DNA of 33,761 nucleotides, taken from positions 1 through 33,761 of the forward strand of contig JAFTYS010000032.1 of NCBI GenBank assembly GCA_017461285.1, in the 5' to 3' direction. This DNA comes from Bacteroidales bacterium (GTDB lineage: Bacteria; Bacteroidota; Bacteroidia; Bacteroidales; UBA932). The translations under genes and the position numbers were made by a program. Below, piece by piece: positions 1 to 8,099 of this stretch (its first letter is position 1; each line of letters opens with the position of its first letter). The notes beneath the pieces are model-generated. The model did no database searches and was not told where the DNA came from. It was given only the letters and a program-made list of their open reading frames with translations.

Positions 1-127
1 CTGCCTTGTCGGTTGTGTTACGAATCGCACGGATTGCGTTTCTTGTTGTCTTTGCATAATACTTATTATGCAATCTGCGCCTCTCGCTCTGGCGATAGCG
101 CTTGTCTGCTGAAGCGTGGTTTGCCAT
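1..127 (-). CDS. rpsT: 30S ribosomal protein S20, N-terminal part (runs off left edge)
   Basis: This is the start of ribosomal protein S20, a primary binding protein of 16S rRNA in the small subunit. The 42 visible residues begin [18 protein letters not shown], the usual S20 opening, and continue with the basic Lys/Arg-rich helix ([16 protein letters not shown]). The ATG is at 127-125; the remainder lies beyond the window. Only 27 nt separate it from the 3' end of tRNA-Glu upstream on the same strand. That gap is A-rich on the coding strand and shows no promoter box, so transcription probably starts upstream of the tRNA. Confidence 0.93.
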   Translation of the reverse strand, partial: MANHASADKRYRQSERRRLHNKYYAKTTRNAIRAIRNTTDKA

Positions 128-154
128 TGTTATTCTTTTTTTTATTTTTTCTTG

Positions 155-226
155 TAGTCGGTAGGGGAATCGAACCCCTCTTGCAAGAATGAAAATCTTG
201 AGTCCTAACCGATAGACGAACCGACC
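155..226 (-). tRNA. tRNA-Glu (anticodon TTC)
   Basis: On the minus strand the 7-bp acceptor stem GGTCGGT/ACCGACT, a D-arm, an anticodon stem CAAGA/TCTTG with loop TTTTCAT (anticodon TTC) and a T-arm with GGTTCGATTCC can all be drawn. The 3' CCA is not encoded (the bases after the discriminator A read CAAG), so it must be added by the CCA-adding enzyme. A -7 box lies about 30 nt upstream. Confidence 0.95.
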
Positions 227-255
227 AAACTGACCACTTTTAACAAATGGGAGTG

Positions 256-263
256 CAAAGGTA
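256..263 (-). promoter_or_regulatory. Promoter -7 box for tRNA-Glu (and probably rpsT)
   Basis: TACCTTTG on the minus strand matches the Bacteroidota -7 consensus TAnnTTTG. A TTG lies about 19 nt further upstream in the position of the -33 element. Predicted transcription would start roughly 25 nt before the mature tRNA. Confidence 0.7.
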
Positions 264-293
264 GGAAAAATTTTTAAACTACCAAAACATTTC

Positions 294-1319
294 TTAATCT
301 TTATCGCTTTCTTTTTCGTCCTTAGACCATTCGAAAGAGTATATCACTGATTCCACCTGTCTCAGATACTGGCGCTTATCGTATTTTGGCGCATATACAA
401 AGGCCTGGAGCACAATCACATCCTTTCCGTCCTGGCTATAGAACACGTGTGATACGAAAGGACCTCCCATATAGTCCTTGTAGACTTCCCAGAAACCTCT
501 CACTTCAGCGAATTCGAGGCCTTTGTATCTCTTGTACTCGATACCTGGCCTTACAGCCTCGCTGGTCATCATATAGGTGTTCTCGAACATGCCCGGTACG
601 TTGTTCTTCAGCATCTCGTTGCTGTTCTCGAGGATGCTGTCAAGGCCGAGCATCTGCTCGCCTTCCACTACAGGATATTTGTAGATCAGAATGCCCTGTG
701 TCACGTCCTGGATGGCATATTCTATCCATATGAAGTCGCTTGTCCTCTTCTTGAGCTTGTATCCGGAAGGGAAGTGAGGCGATCCTCCGATCATCTCGGT
801 CACGACAGGGGCGAGCTTGAGCTCCTCATACTTCTTGATGTTCCTGATGATACGGTCCCTTTCCGCCTGCTCTATTGTGGCGATCATAATCGCGCTGTTT
901 TCCTGAATGATCTTTGCCGCACCTTCGCTGTCGGCAGCATTGATATATATTACTGTCTGCGGAGCAGCCCAGACGTCCTTTCTGATGACGATTCCCGGCT
1001 CTGTCACAGAACTGCTGATGTTCACGACTATGATGTTCCTATGGATCTGGAACATGTTCGTGAATGCGCTCTGAGGAACGTTCACCAGACCGAAGAGAGG
1101 CTCTCTCTGCGGCAGGAACGGCGCTTCCTGGGCGAGGGAATCCCTCAGGACGGTTCCTACTGTACCTTCCCAGTTTCCCTTGTCGATGACGACGATCACT
1201 TCGCCGGCCTTTCCGCTGATGTTCGGCAGAAGGGCCTGTCTTTTCTTTTCTTCGCTGCATGAAGCAAGCGTCAGTACCACGGCAAATGCAGCCGCCATGT
1301 ATTTCAGAAACCTTTTCAT
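294..1319 (-). CDS. DUF4837 family lipoprotein
   Basis: This 341-residue predicted lipoprotein has a hydrophobic N-terminus (residues 4-18) followed by LASC with the lipidated cysteine at residue 21. The rest reads as a member of the DUF4837 family, found in Bacteroidota and of unknown function. No catalytic motif is recognisable. It is the last gene of the minus-strand operon M23 peptidase, dxr, rseP, and is 19 nt after rseP. Co-transcription with an intramembrane protease suggests a role in envelope maintenance, but that is inference only. No clear terminator follows it before the tRNA-Glu promoter. Confidence 0.85.
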   Translation of the reverse strand: MKRFLKYMAAAFAVVLTLASCSEEKKRQALLPNISGKAGEVIVVIDKGNWEGTVGTVLRDSLAQEAPFLPQREPLFGLVNVPQSAFTNMFQIHRNIIVVNISSSVTEPGIVIRKDVWAAPQTVIYINAADSEGAAKIIQENSAIMIATIEQAERDRIIRNIKKYEELKLAPVVTEMIGGSPHFPSGYKLKKRTSDFIWIEYAIQDVTQGILIYKYPVVEGEQMLGLDSILENSNEMLKNNVPGMFENTYMMTSEAVRPGIEYKRYKGLEFAEVRGFWEVYKDYMGGPFVSHVFYSQDGKDVIVLQAFVYAPKYDKRQYLRQVESVIYSFEWSKDEKESDKD

Positions 1320-1338
1320 ATGAAGCTGTTTTTATATA

Positions 1339-2676
1339 TTATCGTATAAGTCTTGCAATATCGTTGCCGAATGCCAGGAACATCAGTCCGAATATCAGCA
1401 GCATGCCGATGATCTGGGTCACGTAAAGGAAGTTGTCGCTCGGTTTTCTTCCGGTTATCATTTCATATAAGGTGAACACGATATGGCCTCCGTCCAGAGC
1501 GGGTATCGGCAGCAGGTTCATTACCGCCAGCATGATGGAAAGCATCGCTATGATGCTCAGGAAGCTGTACCAGTCCCATGCGGAAGGGAAGACCTGTCCT
1601 ATCGCTATGAAGCTTCCTACGGACTTGTATGCTTCCGTGCTAGGTGTGAATACTAGCTTCAGGTCCTTCAGGTATCCTCCGATCGACGAGAATGTCTTTT
1701 TGAATCCGGCAGGTATTGCGGAGATGACGCTGTACTCCATCGTCTTGATTTCCGGAGATTCAAGGAATACCCCCAGCCTTCCTGTGGTGTCGACCTGAAG
1801 CGGCAGGCTCAAGGTGTCTGCACCTCTGACGATATCGGCTGTGACAGCCATTCCTGCGTGATCCTCAAGTATCGGCCATGCATCCTGGACGAATGATACA
1901 GGAATGCCCTCTATGCCGATGATACGGTCTCCTGCGACGAATCCGCTTCCGGTATTTGCGGATCCCTCAGCGACCGAATGGACTGTGAAAGGACGGGCGA
2001 GGTCGAACATTCCGGGGCTGTTCAGCACGTCTCCTATTCTCGAATGGTCTATATAGATGGTTACGGTGTCCCCGTCGCGGAGCACCCTGGCTTTTTCTGC
2101 CTCACGCCTTGCAAGGTCCACCTGGAGCATCATGAAGTTCTCAGGTTCGTACTCGTCGAAGCTTATGATGTGGTCTCCGTTGCGGAATCCCATGTCGTGG
2201 GCAAGCTCGTTGACATATATGCAGTTGCCCTCATTGCTGATGTAGCTTTCTCCCCATCCGGCGAGGATGCCGGTGTAGACGATGATGGCGAATATGAAGT
2301 TGAACAGGACTCCTCCTGCCATGACCAGAAGCCTCTGCCATGCCGGCTTCGTCCTGAATTCCCATGGCTGCGGCTCGTTCTTGAGGTATTCCGTATCCAT
2401 CGATTCGTCGACCATGCCTGCTATCTTGCAGTAGCCTCCGAGCGGAAGCCATCCGATTCCGTATTCCGTCTCCCATTCCTTTCCTTTCGGGAAAAGTTTA
2501 GAGAACCACCCTGTCTTTGTGCTGAGGAGCTTTACGCCGCTTGCGTCGAAGAAGAGGAAGAACTTGTCCACCCTGATGCCGAACATCTTGGCGAAAGCGA
2601 AATGGCCCAGCTCGTGCACCAGTATGAGCACGGACAGGGCGAGTATGACCTGCAGTATCTTTATAATTACTATCAT
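1339..2676 (-). CDS. rseP: RIP metalloprotease RseP (site-2 protease family)
   Basis: This is an inner-membrane zinc protease that cuts substrates inside the bilayer, classically anti-sigma factors after a first periplasmic cut. The zinc motif HELGH is at residues 21-25 in the first membrane helix. A second helix near residues 115-135 carries the GGVLFN motif. The third metal ligand is D395 in the C-terminal PIPALDGG motif. The periplasmic part between holds PDZ-like sequence, the clearer copy around residues 225-290. At 445 residues it is the usual length. Its ATG overlaps the dxr stop by 4 nt, which suggests translational coupling. The substrate in this organism is not evident from the window. 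Confidence 0.95.
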   Translation of the reverse strand: MIVIIKILQVILALSVLILVHELGHFAFAKMFGIRVDKFFLFFDASGVKLLSTKTGWFSKLFPKGKEWETEYGIGWLPLGGYCKIAGMVDESMDTEYLKNEPQPWEFRTKPAWQRLLVMAGGVLFNFIFAIIVYTGILAGWGESYISNEGNCIYVNELAHDMGFRNGDHIISFDEYEPENFMMLQVDLARREAEKARVLRDGDTVTIYIDHSRIGDVLNSPGMFDLARPFTVHSVAEGSANTGSGFVAGDRIIGIEGIPVSFVQDAWPILEDHAGMAVTADIVRGADTLSLPLQVDTTGRLGVFLESPEIKTMEYSVISAIPAGFKKTFSSIGGYLKDLKLVFTPSTEAYKSVGSFIAIGQVFPSAWDWYSFLSIIAMLSIMLAVMNLLPIPALDGGHIVFTLYEMITGRKPSDNFLYVTQIIGMLLIFGLMFLAFGNDIARLIR

Positions 2677-3836
2677 GATATCTTGTCAATGAGTTCGCCG
2701 GCCCTGATGAGAGCTTCGGCGTTTGTAGCGAAGATTGTCTCCAGATCCGGATCTGCTACAAAATCCACACCATCCATGCATTCGCGTACGACAGAAGTTA
2801 TGTCATAGAAGCCGATCCTGTCCTGAAGGAATGCCGCGACTGCTGCTTCGTTTGCCGCATTCATGATGCAGGCCATGTTTCCTCCCTTTTCCAGGGATTC
2901 ATACGCCAGACCGAGAGCCGGGAATTTCTCTGCATCCGGAGCGAAGAAAGACAGTCCTCCGAGTTCTGCGAAATTCAGCTTGCGGTTGTTCAGCGGCAGA
3001 CGGAACGGGTAGCTGAAGGCGAACTGTATTGCCTCGCGCATGTCCGGATGGCCCATCTGGGCGATTACGGAACCGTCTGCGTATTCGATCATCGAATGGA
3101 TGATGGATTCAGGATGTATAACGACCTCGATCTTGTCTCCCGGAGTGCCGAAAAGCCATCTTGCCTCTATTATTTCCAGACCTTTGTTCATCATGGTAGC
3201 AGAGTCGATCGTGATCTTGCTTCCCATGCTCCAGTTCGGGTGGTTCAGCGCCTGGGCGCGTGTGGCTTTCGCTATCTCCTCCCTGCTCCATGTGCGGAAA
3301 GGGCCGCCTGATGCAGTGAGGTGGATCTTCTCGATCGGTGCGCCTGCCGAGCCCATCAGGCATTGGAATATCGCCGAATGTTCCGAATCTACCGGAAGTA
3401 TGCGTGCTCCCGTCTTCGAAGCCATGTCCATGACTATCTTTCCTGCGGCAACAAGCGTTTCCTTGTTGGCAAGGGCGATGGTCTTTCCTGCCTTGACGGC
3501 TGCAACTGTAGATGACAGTCCGCTGAATCCCACCATGGATGTCAGCACTATGTCTATGTTGCTGCCGGTCACCAGATCGCAAACCGACTGCATTCCGGCG
3601 AATACCTTGATGTCATGCGGGTCGAGCGCCTCCTTTACTTCCTGATACTTGTTTTCGTTGCATATGACCACTGCATTGACGTCAAACTCTATGGCCTGTC
3701 TTATGAGGAGGTCTGTGCTGTTGTTGGCTGTAAGGAGCTCCACTTCGAAGAGGTCGCGGTGCTGGCCGATCACGTCCAGTGCCTGTCTTCCGATGGATCC
3801 TGTCGAGCCTAATATGGCAATATGTCTTTTTTCCAT
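2673..3836 (-). CDS. dxr: 1-deoxy-D-xylulose 5-phosphate reductoisomerase
   Basis: Dxr makes 2-C-methyl-D-erythritol 4-phosphate from 1-deoxyxylulose 5-phosphate using NADPH, the committed step of the non-mevalonate isoprenoid pathway. Visible motifs are the NADPH-binding GSTGSIG (residues 10-16), ANKETLV, the metal-site PVDSEHSAIFQ, the TASGGPF loop, and NHPNWSMGSKITIDSATMMN. At 387 residues it is full length. It lies 4 nt after the M23 peptidase gene and overlaps rseP by 4 nt. The dxr-rseP neighbourhood is common in bacteria. With uppS later in the window, the region covers two steps of undecaprenyl carrier synthesis. Confidence 0.97.
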   Translation of the reverse strand: MEKRHIAILGSTGSIGRQALDVIGQHRDLFEVELLTANNSTDLLIRQAIEFDVNAVVICNENKYQEVKEALDPHDIKVFAGMQSVCDLVTGSNIDIVLTSMVGFSGLSSTVAAVKAGKTIALANKETLVAAGKIVMDMASKTGARILPVDSEHSAIFQCLMGSAGAPIEKIHLTASGGPFRTWSREEIAKATRAQALNHPNWSMGSKITIDSATMMNKGLEIIEARWLFGTPGDKIEVVIHPESIIHSMIEYADGSVIAQMGHPDMREAIQFAFSYPFRLPLNNRKLNFAELGGLSFFAPDAEKFPALGLAYESLEKGGNMACIMNAANEAAVAAFLQDRIGFYDITSVVRECMDGVDFVADPDLETIFATNAEALIRAGELIDKIS

Positions 3837-3840
3837 TCCT

Positions 3841-4692
3841 TTAGAATTTTATATATAAGGTCGGGTCGACCGTCTGTCCTTTGTGCCAGAGCTCGAAGTG
3901 GAGGTGGTCTCCTGTGGTGAGCTCTCCCGTGCTGCCGACCAGGGCGATAGGGGAGCCGGCAGTCACCTTGTCTCCTGCCTTCTTGAGAAGCTTGTCGTTG
4001 TGCTTGTATATCGAGACGATGTCTCCGTCGTGCTGGATCTGTATCGTGTGTCCTGCATCGTCGCTCCATCCGGCGAATATCACCGTTCCGTCCAATGTGG
4101 CCTTCACGACCGATCCTTCCGGAGCTGCGATGTCGATGTATGGATGTATCGACGGGTCATAGCCCTGCGAAATCACTCCTTTCAGCGGAGCGAAGAAATG
4201 AAGACCCTCTATCGGGAGATCGCGCCGTCCTCTGTCGGAGATTCCGAACTGCTCTTCTTCCTTCACGTGCTCCCTGAGCATCGAGTCCTGGCGGGCGATG
4301 GCATCCATGTCGGCGGATTCAGACTTGCCGGCGTTCTGGGCCTTGATCAGGCTGTCGATCTTTATAGGTTCTTCTCCTTCGACAGCTCTTCTCAAATTCT
4401 CAGAATAGAGCTCCCAGCGGAAGATCACATTCTCGAGAGAGTCGATGGTGATGGCATTCTGGATCGCCGCTCTTTTCGACCTCGCGTCAGGATATCCGGG
4501 GATGAATGTCCTTACAGGAGTGAATGCGATTATTGAATAAATGGCTGCACACAACACTACAACCACAGTTACGACGGAAATGAAGAATGACGTTCTTGTA
4601 AAGTGGAGGGTGACAAGATGTTCGTGCGTCTTGTCGTCTATGAAGGCCAGACGGAAAGTCCTGCTTTTCTTTTCTCTGCTACGATGTGCCAT
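3841..4692 (-). CDS. Membrane-anchored M23 family peptidase
   Basis: This 283-residue protein has a short basic cytoplasmic N-terminus, one membrane segment (about residues 36-58), a charged linker likely to form helices, and a C-terminal M23 (lysostaphin-type) domain from about residue 165. The zinc and catalytic residues are present: H183 and D187 (HPYID), the YKH motif, and H263/H265 in HLHFEL. It therefore looks like an active peptidoglycan endopeptidase or an LytM-type amidase activator held at the inner membrane with its domain in the periplasm. It is the first gene of the operon with dxr, rseP and the DUF4837 gene. It is divergent from ruvX, with 32 nt between the starts. No TAnnTTTG box was found on its strand. 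Confidence 0.9.
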   Translation of the reverse strand: MAHRSREKKSRTFRLAFIDDKTHEHLVTLHFTRTSFFISVVTVVVVLCAAIYSIIAFTPVRTFIPGYPDARSKRAAIQNAITIDSLENVIFRWELYSENLRRAVEGEEPIKIDSLIKAQNAGKSESADMDAIARQDSMLREHVKEEEQFGISDRGRRDLPIEGLHFFAPLKGVISQGYDPSIHPYIDIAAPEGSVVKATLDGTVIFAGWSDDAGHTIQIQHDGDIVSIYKHNDKLLKKAGDKVTAGSPIALVGSTGELTTGDHLHFELWHKGQTVDPTLYIKF

Positions 4693-4709
4693 AAATTAGT
4701 TTTTATTAG

Positions 4710-4717
4710 TAACTTTG
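4710..4717 (+). promoter_or_regulatory. Promoter -7 box for ruvX operon
   Basis: TAACTTTG matches TAnnTTTG and ends only 7 nt before the ruvX ATG. Transcription would begin a few bases from the start codon, giving an mRNA with almost no leader. Confidence 0.65.
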
Positions 4718-4724
4718 CCCTCCA

Positions 4725-5138
4725 ATGGATAGAATTGTAGGCATAGATTACGGTAGGAAGCGTGTGGGAGTCGCTGTGAGCGATCCTCTCGGCATCTTTG
4801 CGTCTGCTCTGGAGACGGTACATTCTGCAAAGATAATAGATTATCTTAAAAAATATGCTGAAAATGAGAATGTAGTGCGCTTCGTCGTGGGGTATCCGGT
4901 CAATATGAACGGCGCTCCTTCAGAGGCGGCAAAGGATGTTGATGTGTTTCTGAAACTGCTTCGGAAGGCCTTTCCGGACACTCCGGTCGATCTTGAGGAT
5001 GAGCGTTTCACCTCCGTTCTTGCCCATCGTGCCATGATAGACGGCGGCATGAAGAAGCAGGACCGCATGAAGAAGGAGTCGGTAGACAAGATAAGCGCAG
5101 CAATCATCCTGCAGAGCTGGCTGGACAGGAATAAATAA
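4725..5138 (+). CDS. ruvX: Holliday junction resolvase-like RuvX/YqgF (putative pre-16S rRNA nuclease)
   Basis: This 137-residue RNase H-fold nuclease belongs to the YqgF/RuvX family, implicated in 16S rRNA 5'-end maturation. Family motifs are visible: GIDYGRKRVGVAVSD at the N-terminus with the first catalytic Asp, the VVGYPVNMNG segment, DERFTS, and the C-terminal VDKISAAIILQSWLD with the last catalytic Asp. Length is normal. It is the first gene of a plus-strand operon with def (7 nt gap), a phosphohexomutase and an M23/LysM peptidase. The ATG at 4725 is the only start compatible with the promoter box just upstream. Confidence 0.94.
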   Translation: MDRIVGIDYGRKRVGVAVSDPLGIFASALETVHSAKIIDYLKKYAENENVVRFVVGYPVNMNGAPSEAAKDVDVFLKLLRKAFPDTPVDLEDERFTSVLAHRAMIDGGMKKQDRMKKESVDKISAAIILQSWLDRNK

Positions 5139-5145
5139 AAGAATT

Positions 5146-5697
5146 ATGATATTACCAATATATTTATACGGATCAGAGGTCCTCAGACGCGAGAACGTCG
5201 ATGTTGACCTCAATGACAAGGAAGGAGTCCTCAAGCTTATAGAGGACATGAAGGACACTCTCAAGGTTGCCGACGGCTGCGGCCTGGCTGCCCCTCAGGT
5301 CGGTGTGAACAGGAATCTGGTCATCGTGGACGGACGCGAGCTGACCGATACATATGATTATCTCCATGATTTCTTCAGGGTCATGATAAACCCTGTGGTC
5401 CTGGAGGAAAGCAAGGAAGTATGCGAGTTCTCGGAGGGATGTCTCAGCGTACCCGGCATCTATGCCGAGGTGACAAGACCTTCGAAGATCAAGGTCGAGT
5501 ACTATAACGAGAACTTCGAGAAGGTGGTGGAGGAATTTGACCGTTTCGCCTGCCGTATGGTCCAGCATGAGCTGTCCCATCTGGAAGGAAACCTTTTCGT
5601 CGACAATGTGTCTCCGATCCGCCGCAAGATGCTTGCCCGAAAGCTGCAGGCAATCTCGAAGGGTGCGGTCCAGACAAGATACAAGTCAAAAAGATAA
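5146..5697 (+). CDS. def: Peptide deformylase
   Basis: The enzyme removes the formyl group from the initiator methionine of nascent proteins. The three family motifs are present: GCGLAAPQVG (residues 44-53), EGCLS (97-101) with metal ligand C99, and QHELSH (140-145) with ligands H141 and H145 and catalytic E142. The residue before the last histidine is Ser where most deformylases have Asp (HExDH). The metal site is otherwise intact, so activity is expected. At 183 residues it is a typical length. It follows ruvX and precedes the mutase gene by 4 nt. Confidence 0.96.
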   Translation: MILPIYLYGSEVLRRENVDVDLNDKEGVLKLIEDMKDTLKVADGCGLAAPQVGVNRNLVIVDGRELTDTYDYLHDFFRVMINPVVLEESKEVCEFSEGCLSVPGIYAEVTRPSKIKVEYYNENFEKVVEEFDRFACRMVQHELSHLEGNLFVDNVSPIRRKMLARKLQAISKGAVQTRYKSKR

Positions 5698-5701
5698 TGT
5701 T

Positions 5702-7057
5702 ATGGGAGCGTTTCATGCATATGACATAAGAGGAGTCTATAACGTGGACTTCGACAAGGAGACGGCCTACAAGGTGGGCTATTTCCTTCCTGAACTTCTT
5801 TCTGCAGACAAGGTCCTTGTGGGAAGGGATGACAGGGTGTCTTCTCCGGAGATACACGAGTATCTTCTCAAGGGAATCACAGATGCCGGAGCCGATGTAT
5901 ACGATATCGGCCTCAGCACGACTCCCATGGTGTATTTCGGAACTGCCAACTACGGATTCAAGGCTTCGGTTCAGATCACGGCCTCTCATAATCCTGCAGA
6001 ATACAACGGCCTCAAGGTCTCACGCGAGAACGCCCTTCCTGTAGGCCTTGACACAGGTCTCGGACAGATCAAGGAATGGATCGAAGGCGGCCGCGAATGC
6101 CCTCCGGCAGAAGTCAGGGGACAGGTCCATCCTATGGACATCAAGGCAGACTATCTGGCCTTCCTCCTGAAATACAAGGGAGACTGGAGCGGACTGAAGA
6201 TCGCGATGGACGTTTCGAACGGAATGGCTTCGCTTTTTGTACGCGACATATTCGGCGATGATCCTGCCTATATCTATGAGGATATGGACGGAAGTTTCCC
6301 TAACCATGAACCGAACCCTCTGGTCCAGAAGAATGTCGAAGACCTGAAGAAACTTGTTGCGGATACAAAGGCCGACATAGGCGTCATCTTCGACGGAGAT
6401 GCCGACCGCGTGATGTTCGTGGACGAGAACAGCCGTTTCATCTCTCCGGACCTGATGATCGCTGTCCTGGGCCATTATTTCCTCGAGGAGAGGGGAGAGA
6501 AGGGCTATATCCATCAGGATATCCGCAGCTCGAAGGCAGTTGGAGAATACCTTGCTCCGATGGGCGGAGTCATGAATACATGGAGGGTAGGCCGTGCCTA
6601 TGCAGCTCTGAAGCTCCGTGAGATCGACGGAGTGTTCGGAGGAGAACTTGCCGGCCACTATTATTTCCGTGACTTCTTCTATTCAGACAGCGGAATGCTA
6701 GCTGCAATCCTCATCGTAAATGTGGTTGCGAAGATGAAGAGGCAGGGAGTAAGCCTGAGCCAGCTCATCGCCCGCATAGAGAAATACCAGAATTCAGGAG
6801 AGATAAACTTCCGTCTGGAAGACAAGAAAGGAGCTATGGATGCTGTCCGTGACCATTTCATGTCGACCGAGCAGCCGACTGCCTATATGGACTTCGACGG
6901 CTACCGTGTCGAGTTCCCTGACTGGTGGTTCAATATCCGTCCTTCGAACACTGAACCTTACCTCAGGTTCCTCTGCGAGGCGACTTCGAAGGAACTCCTC
7001 GATGAGAAGGTTGCGATGGTAAGGAAGATTCTTACAGAACAGTTTGACGCAAGATAA
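5702..7057 (+). CDS. Phosphomannomutase/phosphoglucomutase (alpha-D-phosphohexomutase)
   Basis: The protein interconverts hexose 6- and 1-phosphates, supplying sugar nucleotides for surface polysaccharides. It has 451 residues from the ATG at 5702, chosen because it lies 4 nt after the def stop and gives the usual N-terminus FHAYDIRG. All four active-site signatures are visible: phosphoserine loop TASHNP, metal-binding DGDADR, sugar-binding GGELAGHYYF, and the phosphate-binding RPSNTEPYLR. A longer in-frame reading back into def is not credible. Specificity for mannose versus glucose cannot be settled from sequence alone, so no symbol is given. The next gene starts immediately after its stop (TAAATG). 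Confidence 0.93.
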   Translation: MGAFHAYDIRGVYNVDFDKETAYKVGYFLPELLSADKVLVGRDDRVSSPEIHEYLLKGITDAGADVYDIGLSTTPMVYFGTANYGFKASVQITASHNPAEYNGLKVSRENALPVGLDTGLGQIKEWIEGGRECPPAEVRGQVHPMDIKADYLAFLLKYKGDWSGLKIAMDVSNGMASLFVRDIFGDDPAYIYEDMDGSFPNHEPNPLVQKNVEDLKKLVADTKADIGVIFDGDADRVMFVDENSRFISPDLMIAVLGHYFLEERGEKGYIHQDIRSSKAVGEYLAPMGGVMNTWRVGRAYAALKLREIDGVFGGELAGHYYFRDFFYSDSGMLAAILIVNVVAKMKRQGVSLSQLIARIEKYQNSGEINFRLEDKKGAMDAVRDHFMSTEQPTAYMDFDGYRVEFPDWWFNIRPSNTEPYLRFLCEATSKELLDEKVAMVRKILTEQFDAR

Positions 7058-8098
7058 ATGAGAATAAAGGCGAATAAGATAATATTTACTGTATTGCTTG
7101 TCTGTTTGGCGGGACTATTGTCTGCAGACAGGCTTTCTGCTGCGAATCCTGTACGCATTGACACGGTCAGGACGCAGCTTGTGATTCCGCGTCCCGCTCT
7201 GGAATCCCTCCCTACGCCGTTGGTGAAGTCTCCTTCAGATCCGATAGATACCCTTGACACTGTCAACGAGTATATCAAGGTCATTCTCTTCGGAGATAAT
7301 ACATGGCAGTATTACAAGACTCCCGAATATCAGAAGGTTTCCGGAGTGTTTGAAGACCATTGGACAGAGAATGTGACGAATCCTTATTCGATCCAGCAGT
7401 CGGAGCTTCCGGATTCATGGTCGATCTGGCTTGTGGACAGTCTGGACCAGTACCATTGTCCTTTCATCGGAGACATCCATCCGCGCGGCAAGTTCGGACC
7501 TCGCCGCGGCCGTCGCCATCAGGGTGTCGATCTGCCCCTCAAGACAGGAGACCCGATTTATGCGGCATTTACCGGAAAGGTGAGGATGTCGAAATATTTC
7601 GGAGGTTTCGGAAACCTCATAGTGATAAGGCATGAAAACGGTATCGAGACCTTTTATGCCCATCTTTCCAAGAGGAATGTTGAAGTCGGCGACTGGGTAA
7701 ATGCAGGTGATGTCATAGGCCTTGGAGGTTCTTCAGGAAGGTCTACCGGCCCGCACCTCCATTTCGAGACCCGATTCAACGGCTTCGCGTTTGACCCTCA
7801 GTGGCTTATAGATTTCAAGACCGGCGAGCTGCGCCATCGTCTCTTTGTGCTCAAGAAGAAGTACTTCAACATCTACAGCAACTATGAGCAGGATTTTGAA
7901 GACGAGATGAAGAACCATGAGGAAGACCAGGCGGAGGATGCAGAAAGAGCTGCGATGAAGTTCTATACCGTGCGTTCCGGCGATACCCTCAGCAGGATTG
8001 CCCGCAATAACGGCACTACGGTCAAGGAACTCTGCCGCCTTAACGGCATCAGCCAGAATGCGACCCTGCGCATAGGCAAGCGTCTGCGAGTAAGATAG
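7058..8098 (+). CDS. Secreted M23 peptidase with C-terminal LysM domain
   Basis: This 346-residue exported protein starts with a signal peptide (hydrophobic residues 8-21, likely cut near residue 29). The M23 domain spans about residues 140-255, with H154 and D158 (HQGVD), H202 (YAHL), and H233/H235 (HLHFE) in place, so it should be catalytically competent. A LysM repeat at about 302-346 (YTVRSGDTLSRIA) would bind peptidoglycan. Between them is a charged stretch rich in Glu/Asp (about 284-300). It probably cleaves peptide cross-links of the cell wall in the periplasm. Its ATG directly abuts the mutase stop codon. It ends 1 nt from the converging glpK, leaving no room for a terminator. Confidence 0.93.
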   Translation: MRIKANKIIFTVLLVCLAGLLSADRLSAANPVRIDTVRTQLVIPRPALESLPTPLVKSPSDPIDTLDTVNEYIKVILFGDNTWQYYKTPEYQKVSGVFEDHWTENVTNPYSIQQSELPDSWSIWLVDSLDQYHCPFIGDIHPRGKFGPRRGRRHQGVDLPLKTGDPIYAAFTGKVRMSKYFGGFGNLIVIRHENGIETFYAHLSKRNVEVGDWVNAGDVIGLGGSSGRSTGPHLHFETRFNGFAFDPQWLIDFKTGELRHRLFVLKKKYFNIYSNYEQDFEDEMKNHEEDQAEDAERAAMKFYTVRSGDTLSRIARNNGTTVKELCRLNGISQNATLRIGKRLRVR

Positions 8099-8099
8099 T

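Noticed and set aside
1978..2808. 276-codon open frame on the plus strand opposite rseP and dxr
   Set aside because: It is fully antisense to conserved genes, with His/Glu/Val-rich low-similarity translation.
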